Source: Rubrobacter sp. (lineage in GTDB: Bacteria; Actinomycetota; Rubrobacteria; Rubrobacterales; Rubrobacteraceae). Taken from it: DNA of 6,302 bases. The translations under genes were made by a program, and so were the position numbers. A model generated the notes under the pieces. It was not told the origin of the DNA. It did no database searches and saw only the letters and a list, made by a program, of their open reading frames with translations. The stretch covers positions 1 to 6,302 of the forward strand of contig JACDAR010000312.1 of the NCBI GenBank assembly GCA_013695335.1, given 5' to 3'. This document shows, piece after piece, positions 1 to 5,908 of the stretch. The number at the start of each line of letters is the position of its first letter. Within the stretch, counting starts at the first letter, position 1.

Positions 1-8
1 GGCGCGGT

Positions 9-14
9 TAGAAT
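9..14 (+). promoter_or_regulatory. Possible -10 element upstream of the HD hydrolase gene
   Basis: TAGAAT matches five of six positions of the TATAAT consensus and lies 43 bases before the GTG start, which would give a 5' leader of about 36 bases. The matching -35 would fall outside the window, so the promoter cannot be confirmed. The same hexamer occurs upstream of the Lon-domain gene on the other strand. Confidence 0.25.
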
Positions 15-57
15 AGCCGTTCGCCAGCGGAGAGATGCGGAAGGAGCCATCGGACCA

Positions 58-630
58 GTGGAGACTTTGGATCGCGAGGAAGCCTGGAAGTTGCTCTGCG
101 AGTGGACGGAGAGCGAATCCCTGAGAAAGCACATGCTCGTGGTGGAGGCCGCCATGCGCGCCTACGCCGCGAAGTTCGGCGAGGACGAGGAGAAGTGGGC
201 CGTGACCGGCCTGCTGCACGACATGGACTACGAGAAGCATCCCACCCCGGACGAACACCCGATGGTTGGTGTCCGCGAGCTGGAGAAACTTGGCTATCCC
301 GAGGACATGCTCCACGCCATCAAGGGGCACGCCGACTACCTCGACGTGCCGCGCGACACGCAGATGTCCAAGACCCTGTACGCGGTGGACGAACTCTCGG
401 GCCTCATAACCGCCGTGGCGCTCATGCGGCCCGAAGGTCTGAACGGCCTGAAGGCGAAGAGCGTCCGCAAGAAGATGAAGCAGAAATCCTTCGCCGCCAA
501 CGTGAATCGGGAGGACATCACGCGCGGGGCCGAGGATCTCGGGGTCGAACTCAATGAGCACATCGAGTTTGTGGCAGCCGCGATGCGTGAGCAAGCCGAC
601 GTTCTTGGCCTCGTCCCGAAGGGGGCTTAG
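58..630 (+). CDS. HD-superfamily predicted metal-dependent phosphohydrolase
   Basis: A 190-residue soluble protein of the HD superfamily, whose members use a histidine/aspartate metal site to hydrolyse phosphate esters, often of nucleotides. The metal-site pattern is visible: His25, the paired His54-Asp55 in LLHDMDYE, further histidines at 67, 86 and 91 (KGHAD), and Asp111 in VDELSG. There is no signal peptide, membrane span or extra domain, and the length suits a single-domain family such as COG2316 (predicted HD hydrolases). The start is GTG at 58, supported by AAGGAG at 41-46 with an 11-base spacer; the only nearby ATG (35) is out of frame. The C-terminal third (about residues 130-190) is charged and helical, with a basic patch KAKSVRKKMKQK. 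The gene lies 59 bases upstream of ddl on the same strand, but a candidate promoter in the gap leaves co-transcription uncertain. The fold assignment is secure; the substrate is unknown. Confidence 0.85.
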   Translation: METLDREEAWKLLCEWTESESLRKHMLVVEAAMRAYAAKFGEDEEKWAVTGLLHDMDYEKHPTPDEHPMVGVRELEKLGYPEDMLHAIKGHADYLDVPRDTQMSKTLYAVDELSGLITAVALMRPEGLNGLKAKSVRKKMKQKSFAANVNREDITRGAEDLGVELNEHIEFVAAAMREQADVLGLVPKGA

Positions 631-655
631 CAAGCCCGGCGCCCTTTGCTACGAT
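627..655 (+). promoter_or_regulatory. Candidate sigma-70-type promoter for ddl
   Basis: TTAGCA (627-632) and TACGAT (650-655) each match four of six consensus positions and are separated by exactly 17 bases. Transcription would begin near 662, leaving a leader of roughly 28 bases that contains the ddl ribosome binding site. The -35 overlaps the stop codon of the upstream gene. A weak 6-bp inverted repeat (633-638 with 659-664) flanks the -10; its role, if any, is unclear. Confidence 0.4.
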
Positions 656-674
656 AGTCGGGCTGCAAGCTAGC

Positions 675-682
675 GGGAGGAG
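675..682 (+). promoter_or_regulatory. Strong ribosome binding site fixing the ddl start
   Basis: GGGAGGAG lies 7 bases before the GTG at 690. The in-frame ATG at 702 would be 19 bases away, too far for this site, so the GTG start is preferred even though ATG is usually the better codon. Confidence 0.75.
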
Positions 683-689
683 AAGCGCG

Positions 690-1763
690 GTGGTCCGTGT
701 CATGGTCGTGTTCGGAGGGCGCAGCGGGGAGCACGAGGTCTCCCTCGCCTCCGCGCGCGCCATCGCAGACGCCCTCAGAAACAGCGGGGGCTACGATGTA
801 GTTCCTGTCGGCATAACGCGGGAGGGGCGTTGGATCTCCTCGGGCGATCCCATGCGCGAGCTGGAATCCAACCCCACCAGAGAACTGCCGGATGGCTCCA
901 CCCTCGAATCCCCGCTCTCAGGGACGCCTGCCGCCACGGACGAGAAGCTGCCAACGGATCTGGGCGGCGTCGACGTGGTCTTTCCCGTGCTGCACGGGCC
1001 ATACGGCGAGGACGGGACCATCCAGGGAATGCTGGAGCTTGCGGACGTTCCATACGTCGGGAGCGGGGTGCTTGCGAGCGCCGTGGGGATGGATAAGATC
1101 ACGATGAAGAAGATCTTCGCCCACCACGGCCTCCCGCAGGTAGGGTGGATCGGCCTCACCCGCAACGAATGGCAAAATGATCGGACTTCGCGGGTGCGGG
1201 AGATCGAAGATTCCATAGGATATCCGTGCTTCGTCAAGCCCGCGAACCTCGGCTCGAGCGTCGGCATCAACAAGGCTGAGGATTCCACGGGGCTGGCGGA
1301 AGCCCTCGACGCGGCTGCGGAACTGGACAGGCGCCTCATCGTGGAGGCTGGCGTGGACGCCCGCGAGGTTGAGGTCGCCGTGCTCGGCAACGAAGACCCT
1401 AAGGTTTCACTTCCGGGTGAGATCTCCCTAACCACCAACGAGTTCTACGATTATGAGGCGAAGTACGTCGAGGGCGGTATGGAGCTCATAGTCCCGGCTG
1501 ACATCCCGGACGACACGATGGAAGAACTAAGGCGCATCGCCCGGGTCGCTTACACGTCCATAGACGCCGCTGGTATGGCGCGGGTTGACTTCTTCGTGGA
1601 GCGCGCGACGGGAAGGTTGCTGCTCAACGAGATCAACACCATCCCCGGCTTCACCCCCACGAGCGTCTACGCCAGGCTCTGGGACGCAAGCGGCCTCCCT
1701 TACGAGGAGTTGCTGGATCACCTCATCGGGCTGGCGCTGGAGCGGCACGCCGCGAAAAGATGA
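690..1763 (+). CDS. ddl: D-alanine--D-alanine ligase
   Basis: This cytoplasmic ATP-grasp enzyme joins two D-alanines to make the dipeptide that ends the peptidoglycan stem, and it is the target of D-cycloserine. The 357 residues match the longer DdlA/VanA-type class rather than the roughly 306-residue DdlB. Visible family motifs are the N-terminal FGGRSGEHEVSL with the first-substrate glutamate Glu14, the HGPYGEDGTIQG block (102-113), the ATP-binding VKPANLGSSVGINK region (182-195), the omega-loop FYDYEAKY (252-259), and the metal ligands Asp300, Glu314 and Asn316 in RVDFF and NEINTIPGFTP. Tyr259 is the position that is Phe in D-Ala-D-Lac ligases of vancomycin-resistant lactic bacteria, so a D-Ala-D-Ala product and vancomycin susceptibility at this step are expected. 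The stop overlaps the next start by 4 bases (ATGA), implying coupling to the channel gene. Residue numbering was aligned by eye. Confidence 0.97.
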   Translation: MVRVMVVFGGRSGEHEVSLASARAIADALRNSGGYDVVPVGITREGRWISSGDPMRELESNPTRELPDGSTLESPLSGTPAATDEKLPTDLGGVDVVFPVLHGPYGEDGTIQGMLELADVPYVGSGVLASAVGMDKITMKKIFAHHGLPQVGWIGLTRNEWQNDRTSRVREIEDSIGYPCFVKPANLGSSVGINKAEDSTGLAEALDAAAELDRRLIVEAGVDAREVEVAVLGNEDPKVSLPGEISLTTNEFYDYEAKYVEGGMELIVPADIPDDTMEELRRIARVAYTSIDAAGMARVDFFVERATGRLLLNEINTIPGFTPTSVYARLWDASGLPYEELLDHLIGLALERHAAKR

Positions 1764-2770
1764 GCTTCTCCCCCATCGTCATGCTCCAGAACGGCTCAGG
1801 CGAAGGGACCATCGGGATACTGGATCAGGCGGGGGATACGGGGACAGACGTAGCTAAAGGCTCCGTCGATGTACTCAAGATCATCAACGATTTTTTAGCC
1901 GAGGCTTACCGGTATCTGATCAGCCCGCAGTTCATCAGCAACGTCCTGGCGTCGATTCTGGTAGTGATCCTCGGCATACTGGCCTTCCGCATCCTCACCC
2001 ACGGCGTGCCACGCATCCTGCGCTGGCGACGCCATCGGGAAGATATCCTCGACGCGGAAGCCGTGTCCCGCATCAAGCGCCAGGATACCGCGATAACCCT
2101 GATCCGGAACGCCCTCCGCTACGTGGTCTTCATAGTCGTCGTGCTCTTCATACTCTCTATCTTCATCCGCAACCCACTCCCAGCTACGGCAGGCGCCACC
2201 ATCCTGGCCGCCGTGCTCGGTTTAGGGGCACAGAGCTTCCTGCGCGACGTGATCGCCGGTTTCTCCATAGTGTTCGAGGGGCAGTACAGCGTCGGGGACT
2301 TCATCGAGGTGGAGCCGACGAAGGCGGCAGGCGTGGTCGAGGAGTTCGGGTTGAGGACCACCAAGATCCGAGCCCTCTCAGGCGAGGTCATCTTCGTTCC
2401 CAACGGCACCATGACCGGCGTCCGCAACTACGTCTCGGGCCAGCAAAGCTTCACGGTCGAAGTGCAGCTTTCGGATGCCGAAGCTGTCCCGAAGATCCTT
2501 GAGTCGTTGGACGAAGCAGCCAACCTGTACCTGACGCCGCCGCGCCTGGTCGGCAAAGAAGAGACGAACGGGCGGGTGCGGCTGCGCATCCTGGCCGGGG
2601 TTTTGCCCTCGATGGCGTGGCTCGTGGAGGAGAACCTCACAGAGCGCATCAAGGCAGCGGCGGGCGAGGGAGCCCTTGCTTCGGAACCCCTGATCTACAA
2701 GGTAGACCAGGCGAACCTCCGCCGTATCCGAGACCTGATCCCCCAGGAAGGCGAACAACAAAACCAGTGA
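1760..2770 (+). CDS. MscS-family small-conductance mechanosensitive ion channel
   Basis: An inner-membrane channel of the MscS family, which opens under membrane tension to let solutes out during hypo-osmotic shock. The 336 residues run as follows: a polar outer N-terminus (1-55), TM1 (about 58-79), a basic loop, TM2 (about 118-137), then the pore-lining Gly/Ala-rich TM3 starting ATAGATILAAVLGLGAQ, which continues into FLRDVIAGFSIVFEGQYSVGDFIEV (160-184). The cytoplasmic beta domain has the family signature VVEEFGLRTTKIR...GEVIFVPNG (192-216), and an alpha/beta C-terminal domain ends in a hydrophilic tail. Three membrane spans match E. coli MscS topology. ATG at 1760 overlaps the ddl stop (ATGA) and lacks a well-placed Shine-Dalgarno sequence, so translation probably depends on ribosomes finishing ddl. 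An internal ATG at 1781 has no better site. It could equally be called a YkuT-like channel; the exact subfamily is not resolved. Confidence 0.93.
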   Translation: MSFSPIVMLQNGSGEGTIGILDQAGDTGTDVAKGSVDVLKIINDFLAEAYRYLISPQFISNVLASILVVILGILAFRILTHGVPRILRWRRHREDILDAEAVSRIKRQDTAITLIRNALRYVVFIVVVLFILSIFIRNPLPATAGATILAAVLGLGAQSFLRDVIAGFSIVFEGQYSVGDFIEVEPTKAAGVVEEFGLRTTKIRALSGEVIFVPNGTMTGVRNYVSGQQSFTVEVQLSDAEAVPKILESLDEAANLYLTPPRLVGKEETNGRVRLRILAGVLPSMAWLVEENLTERIKAAAGEGALASEPLIYKVDQANLRRIRDLIPQEGEQQNQ

Positions 2771-2783
2771 CGGACGTGGTTGG

Positions 2784-2789
2784 TAATAT
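2784..2789 (+). promoter_or_regulatory. Possible -10 element of a leaderless promoter for the methyltransferase
   Basis: TAATAT ends 6 bases before the ATG at 2796, so transcription would start on, or within a base of, the start codon. The gene has no purine-rich ribosome binding site in the 25-base gap, which agrees with a leaderless message. No good -35 is visible at 16-18 bases upstream; GTGACG at 2767-2772 is too close. Confidence 0.4.
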
Positions 2790-2795
2790 TCCGTT

Positions 2796-3518
2796 ATGAA
2801 AGGTCAACCGAAGCTGTACGGCGAACTGGCTGGCTGGTGGCAACTCATCTCACCTACCGAAGACTACGCCGATGAAGCAGCCTTCTTCGCGGAGTTCTTC
2901 CTGGCAGAAAACGTCGAGACCATACTCGAACTTGGCAGCGGCGGCGGCAACGTAGCCTGGTTTCTCAAGCGGAACTTCTCGCCCACGCTGGCCGACATCT
3001 CGGCGGGGATGCTGGCACAGAGCAAGAAGCAGAACCCGGAACTCGAACACATAGAGGGTGACATGCGCACCTTGCGCCTCGGCAGGACTTTCGACGGCGT
3101 CCTCATCCACGACGCCATCATGTACATGACCACAGAGGAAGACCTGCGTGCGGCCTTTGCGACAGCCCACGAACATTGCAAGCCAGGCGGCACGGTGGTG
3201 ATAGTCCCAGACTTCGTGGCAGAGACCTTCGTGCCAGAGACCACGCACGAAGGCACGGACGATGGCGGGCGTGGCGTCAGGTACATGGAGTGGACCTGGG
3301 ACCCCGACCCTGACGACACCCAGGTCAACTACGAATTCATACTGGCTTTGAAGGAGGGAGACGATCTCCGCACCGTCGTGGACCGCCAAATCGTTGGCGT
3401 CTTCGCGCGCGCGACCTGGCTGCGGCTGCTCCGGGACGTTGGTTTCGAGGCGAGAAGTGTTCTGGATTCATCCTCAGAAGGCGAGCGAAGCGAGGTCTTC
3501 GTCGGTCGCAAACGATAG
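2796..3518 (+). CDS. Class I SAM-dependent methyltransferase, substrate unknown
   Basis: A 240-residue soluble protein with the Rossmann-type methyltransferase fold, transferring a methyl group from S-adenosylmethionine. Motif I is ILELGSGGGN (43-52), the SAM-binding glycine loop. The acidic residue after beta-2 is Asp67 (LADIS), and a second conserved acidic position is Asp89 (EGDM), followed by the post-motif FDGVLIHDAIMYM (99-111) and the beta-5 region KPGGTVVIVPD (129-139). The N-terminus (LYGELAGWWQLISP) resembles small-molecule methyltransferases of the Methyltransf_11/25 type. The C-terminal half, with a Tyr/Trp/Asp-rich stretch (YMEWTWDPDPDD, 163-174), probably forms the substrate-binding lid. 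It begins 25 bases after the channel gene and has no visible Shine-Dalgarno sequence, so it may be leaderless rather than a true operon member. It converges on the Lon-domain gene with a 13-base gap. The fold is certain; the methyl acceptor cannot be read from sequence. Confidence 0.9.
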   Translation: MKGQPKLYGELAGWWQLISPTEDYADEAAFFAEFFLAENVETILELGSGGGNVAWFLKRNFSPTLADISAGMLAQSKKQNPELEHIEGDMRTLRLGRTFDGVLIHDAIMYMTTEEDLRAAFATAHEHCKPGGTVVIVPDFVAETFVPETTHEGTDDGGRGVRYMEWTWDPDPDDTQVNYEFILALKEGDDLRTVVDRQIVGVFARATWLRLLRDVGFEARSVLDSSSEGERSEVFVGRKR

Positions 3519-3531
3519 CCCCGCGCGGATT

Positions 3532-4188
3532 CTACGAACCTTCTTCCCCTTCACTCTTCTCCCCAGGCGTCCAGTCCTCGCGCACGCGACCGTTGGTGTG
3601 GGCGACATCCCTGGCCTGACGTTCGCGTTCCAGACGGTCTGCCGCCGAAGATAGAAGCTCCCTGACTTTCTCCAGTCGCTCCCGCTCGGTCTGAAGCTCC
3701 AGGATCTGCTGCCGGGTTTCGAGGTCGAACTCGATGCGCCCCGCTATGGCGAAGGAAAGGTTGCGGTACGGTGACTCTATCTCGATGCCGACAGAGCCCT
3801 CCGTCGCAGCCTCGACGACCCGCTCAAGCAGCTTGATGCACTCCTCGGCGAGGGCGGCCACGTCCTCATCCGCCTCGTCTTCGAGGTATTCGATCTCCCC
3901 GACGTAGTACGGCTTGCCCGTCATGATGTTGTTCAGCCGGAAGCGGCGGGAGCCTTCGACCAGGATCACGAGCCTACCGTCTTCGTAGCGCTCGACGAGC
4001 TCGACGATCCTGGCAGTGCATCCGACCTCCCGCGTCCCGGACTCGTCGGCAAGGACCATCCCGAACTCGGTATCGGCTTCGATGCACTCGTCGACCATCT
4101 GCTTGTAACGCTCCTCGAAGATATGCAGCGGCAGCGGCGCCCCCGGCATCAGGACCACGTTGAGCGGGAAAAGGGGTATGTCGGACAA
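3532..4188 (-). CDS. Stand-alone Lon N-terminal (substrate-binding) domain protein
   Basis: A 218-residue cytoplasmic protein of the COG2802 type: only the LON substrate-binding domain (PF02190), with neither the AAA+ ATPase nor the Ser-Lys protease domain of Lon. The hallmark start IPLFPLNVVLMPGAPLPLHI (4-23) and FEERYKQMV are followed by the beta-rich fold with FGMVL (42-46), GCTARI (56-61) and LVILVEGSRRFRL (73-85). Residues 102-130 form an acidic helix. Residues 158-195 are a long charged helix likely to be coiled coil (ILELQTERERLEKVRELL), and the end is an acidic, disordered tail. The start chosen is TTG at 4188, because AGGAGGAG sits 8 bases upstream and the protein then begins MSDIPLFPL, as is usual for this family; a longer reading to 4305 adds 39 unconserved residues. 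The family's role is poorly defined; binding of partly unfolded or specific proteins is suggested by homology with Lon. Confidence 0.9.
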   Translation of the reverse strand: MSDIPLFPLNVVLMPGAPLPLHIFEERYKQMVDECIEADTEFGMVLADESGTREVGCTARIVELVERYEDGRLVILVEGSRRFRLNNIMTGKPYYVGEIEYLEDEADEDVAALAEECIKLLERVVEAATEGSVGIEIESPYRNLSFAIAGRIEFDLETRQQILELQTERERLEKVRELLSSAADRLERERQARDVAHTNGRVREDWTPGEKSEGEEGS

Positions 4189-4196
4189 GCCTGTCT

Positions 4197-4204
4197 CTCC
4201 TCCT
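4197..4204 (-). promoter_or_regulatory. Ribosome binding site fixing the TTG start of the Lon-domain gene
   Basis: Read on the minus strand, AGGAGGAG lies 8 bases before the TTG at 4188. It is one of the strongest Shine-Dalgarno sequences in the window, and it decides against the longer reading frame beginning at 4305. Confidence 0.8.
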
Positions 4205-4220
4205 GGTTTCTTGAATATGG

Positions 4221-4248
4221 ATTCTATCTCAAGGCAAGGCAGTGTTCC
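4221..4248 (-). promoter_or_regulatory. Candidate promoter for the Lon-domain gene
   Basis: On the minus strand a TAGAAT -10 (4226 to 4221) lies 32 bases before the TTG start. A weak -35, GGAACA (4248 to 4243, three of six consensus matches), sits 16 bases upstream. Transcription would start near 4214, leaving a leader of about 26 bases that includes the ribosome binding site. The -10 is the more convincing half. Confidence 0.4.
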
Positions 4249-4274
4249 GACGCACGATCCCGCCCGACTCCCGC

Positions 4275-4280
4275 TATCAT
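4275..4280 (+). promoter_or_regulatory. Possible -10 element of a leaderless promoter for the first reductase gene
   Basis: TATCAT matches five of six consensus positions and ends 7 bases before the GTG at 4288. This spacing would place the transcript start on that codon. It overlaps the alternative ATG start at 4279, which could not be used by a transcript starting at 4288. No clear -35 is visible. Confidence 0.35.
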
Positions 4281-4287
4281 GTGGGGC

Positions 4288-5076
4288 GTGGAGAAGAGGA
4301 CACACGAAGGACGGGTTGCGTTCATAACCGGCGGCGGCCGGGGCATCGGCGCGGCGACAGCGGAACTCCTCGCCAGCGAGGGGGCCGCCATAGCCGTCGC
4401 GGCCCGCACCCTGGACGAAGTCTCCTCAGTTGCGGAGGGGATCTCCGCCTCTGGCGGCAAGTCCATCCCCCTGGTAGTCGACGTGACGGATGAGCAGTCG
4501 GTCGCAGCCGGGTTCGAGCGTTGCAGGGAGGAACTCGGTCCCCCGACCATCCTGGTGAACAACGCTGGCACCCCTGGCGTCCCGCTGCCAGTGGCGGCGA
4601 TGGAGCCAGCAGCCTGGCGCGGCGTCTTCGAGGCGAACGTCACTGGGTCGTTCCTGTGCGCGCGTGAGGCTTTGCCCATGATGGCGTCTGAGAACTGGGG
4701 GCGCATCATAAACGTTTCGAGCGCGGCGGCCCGCCATCCGCTCGCGGGGATGGCCGCATACAGCGCCTCGAAGGCGGCCCTGGACCAGCTTACCCGCATC
4801 CTCGCCCTGGAGGGCGAACCATACAATATCGCCGCCATCGGAGTGTATCCTGGCGTGGTTGACACCAGGATGCAGGAAGAGTCCCGCAGCTTCGGGGCGA
4901 AGCTGATCGGGGACCAGCTCCACCGCATGTTCAGCAACTACCGCGACTTCGGCATGCTGCGCCAGCCAGAAGAACCAGCCGAGCTAATAAGCTACCTCTG
5001 CACCCCCGCCGCCGAACGCCTGAACGGCCACATAGTCCGCCTCGAACAACTCGCTTCCCTCAAAGAGGAATCATGA
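4288..5076 (+). CDS. Short-chain dehydrogenase/reductase (SDR), classical type
   Basis: An NAD(P)-dependent oxidoreductase of the classical SDR family, 262 residues from the GTG at 4288. The nucleotide-binding glycine motif is TGGGRGIG (14-21), followed by VVDV (63-66), NNAG (91-94), and the catalytic tetrad Asn117, Ser145, Tyr158 and Lys162 (YSASK). Arg40 after the second beta strand, in AARTLDE, with no acidic residue there, suggests NADP(H). PGVVDT (188-193) is the usual post-catalytic motif. The C-terminus (LNGHIVRLEQLASL) replaces the common vDGG ending, so this is not a typical FabG. No ribosome binding site precedes either the GTG or the in-frame ATG at 4279 (265 residues). The GTG is preferred for its position relative to a -10-like TATCAT, but the ATG remains possible. 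The stop overlaps the next start (ATGA), so the two reductases are probably co-translated. The substrate is unknown. Confidence 0.92.
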   Translation: MEKRTHEGRVAFITGGGRGIGAATAELLASEGAAIAVAARTLDEVSSVAEGISASGGKSIPLVVDVTDEQSVAAGFERCREELGPPTILVNNAGTPGVPLPVAAMEPAAWRGVFEANVTGSFLCAREALPMMASENWGRIINVSSAAARHPLAGMAAYSASKAALDQLTRILALEGEPYNIAAIGVYPGVVDTRMQEESRSFGAKLIGDQLHRMFSNYRDFGMLRQPEEPAELISYLCTPAAERLNGHIVRLEQLASLKEES

Positions 5077-5819
5077 CCGACGAACAACCGAACCCGCTCT
5101 CTGGCAAAACCGCAATCGTGACCGGCGCCTCATCCGGCATAGGGGCGGCGACGGCCCGCCTGCTCGCGGAGAACGGCTGCAACGTCGCGCTCGCCGCCCG
5201 TCGGGAAGACCGACTGAAGACGCTGGCAGGGGAGATCGGGGACAGAGCATTCGCCGCCCCCACTGACATAACGAACCCCGAAGCCGCAGCCGCGCTCGTC
5301 GCCAGTTCCGTCGAACGGTTCGGGACCGTGGATGTTGTTGTCAACAACGCGGGCCTCGGCCTGTACGCGCCCATATCAGAGGGAGACCCCGAGGATTGGC
5401 GCATGATGTTCGACGTGAACGTACTCGGCACGCTCTACGTCACCCGCGCCGCCGCGCGCCACATGCTCCAGCGCGGTTCGGGAGACATAGTCTTCGTCTC
5501 CAGCGCTGCGGGACGCCGGGTGCCGCACGGACACGGTGCTGTCTACGCAGCCACCAAGCACGCCATCACAGCCATCGCAGAGGGACTGAGAATAGACCTG
5601 CACGACAAGGGCATACGGGTGATCACCGTGGAACCCGGCCTCGTCCGCACCGAGTTCCCTGAAAATTCCTTTGGCAGCCCTGACGATTACTACGCGGGCA
5701 AGAAGTATTCCCCGCTCGAAGCCGGGGACATTGCGGAGGCCCTATTCTTTGCCATAAGCCAACCCCCGCGCGTCAGCATCAACGAGGTTCTGATCCGCCC
5801 GACGAAGCAGCCAAACTAG
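5073..5819 (+). CDS. Short-chain dehydrogenase/reductase of the YdfG-like (COG4221) type
   Basis: A second classical SDR, 248 residues. Motifs are TGASSGIG (17-24), Asp65 in PTDIT, NNAG (91-94), Asn116 in DVNVLG, Ser144 in FVSSAAG, and Tyr158/Lys162 in YAATK, followed by VEPGLVRTEF (186-195). Arg43 and Arg44 after the second strand (AARRED) point to NADP(H). The ending INEVLIRPTKQ (236-246) resembles the COG4221 group, which includes E. coli YdfG (3-hydroxy acid / serine dehydrogenase); activity on small 3-hydroxy acids is thus a family-based guess. The ATG at 5073 overlaps the upstream stop by 4 bases, and AGAGG at 5064-5068 lies 4 bases before it, a short but usable spacing. The protein is clearly related to its neighbour but differs in its C-terminus, so this looks like an old paralogous pair rather than a recent duplication. 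A strong hairpin terminator follows 39 bases after the stop. Confidence 0.94.
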   Translation: MTDEQPNPLSGKTAIVTGASSGIGAATARLLAENGCNVALAARREDRLKTLAGEIGDRAFAAPTDITNPEAAAALVASSVERFGTVDVVVNNAGLGLYAPISEGDPEDWRMMFDVNVLGTLYVTRAAARHMLQRGSGDIVFVSSAAGRRVPHGHGAVYAATKHAITAIAEGLRIDLHDKGIRVITVEPGLVRTEFPENSFGSPDDYYAGKKYSPLEAGDIAEALFFAISQPPRVSINEVLIRPTKQPN

Positions 5820-5850
5820 CGCCCAGGCACGCGAACCAACGTTTGCAAGG

Positions 5851-5882
5851 TAAAGAAAAGGCCGCGATGGGAGTCGCGGCCT
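5851..5882. terminator. Bidirectional rho-independent terminator between converging operons
   Basis: A perfect 9-bp stem, AGGCCGCGA (5859-5867) pairing with TCGCGGCCT (5874-5882), encloses a 6-base loop. On the minus strand the stem is followed by CTTTTCTTTA (5860-5851), a good U-rich tract, so the operon from the right is terminated best. On the plus strand only a weak tract (TCTTGG) follows, though the stem is strong enough to help end the reductase transcript. Confidence 0.85.
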
Positions 5883-5908
5883 CTTGGTAATAGATATCTT
5901 GAGTCTGG

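Noticed and set aside
791..1438. Long minus-strand open frame (215 codons) inside ddl
   Set aside because: It is antisense to an unambiguous ddl, is rich in Ser/Pro/Thr/Arg, shows no motif, and is the usual by-product of third-position GC bias.
2850..3389. Minus-strand open frames opposite the methyltransferase
   Set aside because: They mirror a gene with a clear SAM-binding motif and have no ribosome binding site or domain of their own.
3486..3501. Small inverted repeat CGAAG...CTTCG near the end of the methyltransferase gene considered as a terminator
   Set aside because: Only a 5-bp stem within the coding sequence and no T-tract after it on either strand.
3521..3528. 8-base palindrome CCGCGCGG between the converging genes
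   Set aside because: Too short and too likely by chance in GC-rich DNA to call a terminator or binding site.
4231..4240. Tandem AAGGC AAGGC in the divergent promoter region considered as an operator repeat
   Set aside because: Two copies of five bases are within chance expectation, and no further copy is seen nearby.
4123..4287. N-terminal extension of the first reductase to an ATG at 4123
   Set aside because: It would overlap the Lon-domain gene and its ribosome binding site, and the extra 55 residues resemble no SDR N-terminus.
4189..4305. N-terminal extension of the Lon-domain protein to 4305
   Set aside because: The strong Shine-Dalgarno sequence lies inside the extension, and the family normally begins directly at the IPLFPL motif.
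4224..4937. Minus-strand open frame (237 codons) opposite the first reductase
   Set aside because: Antisense shadow of a gene with complete SDR motifs; its composition is Ser/Ala/Arg-rich with no recognisable domain, and it runs into the divergent promoter region.
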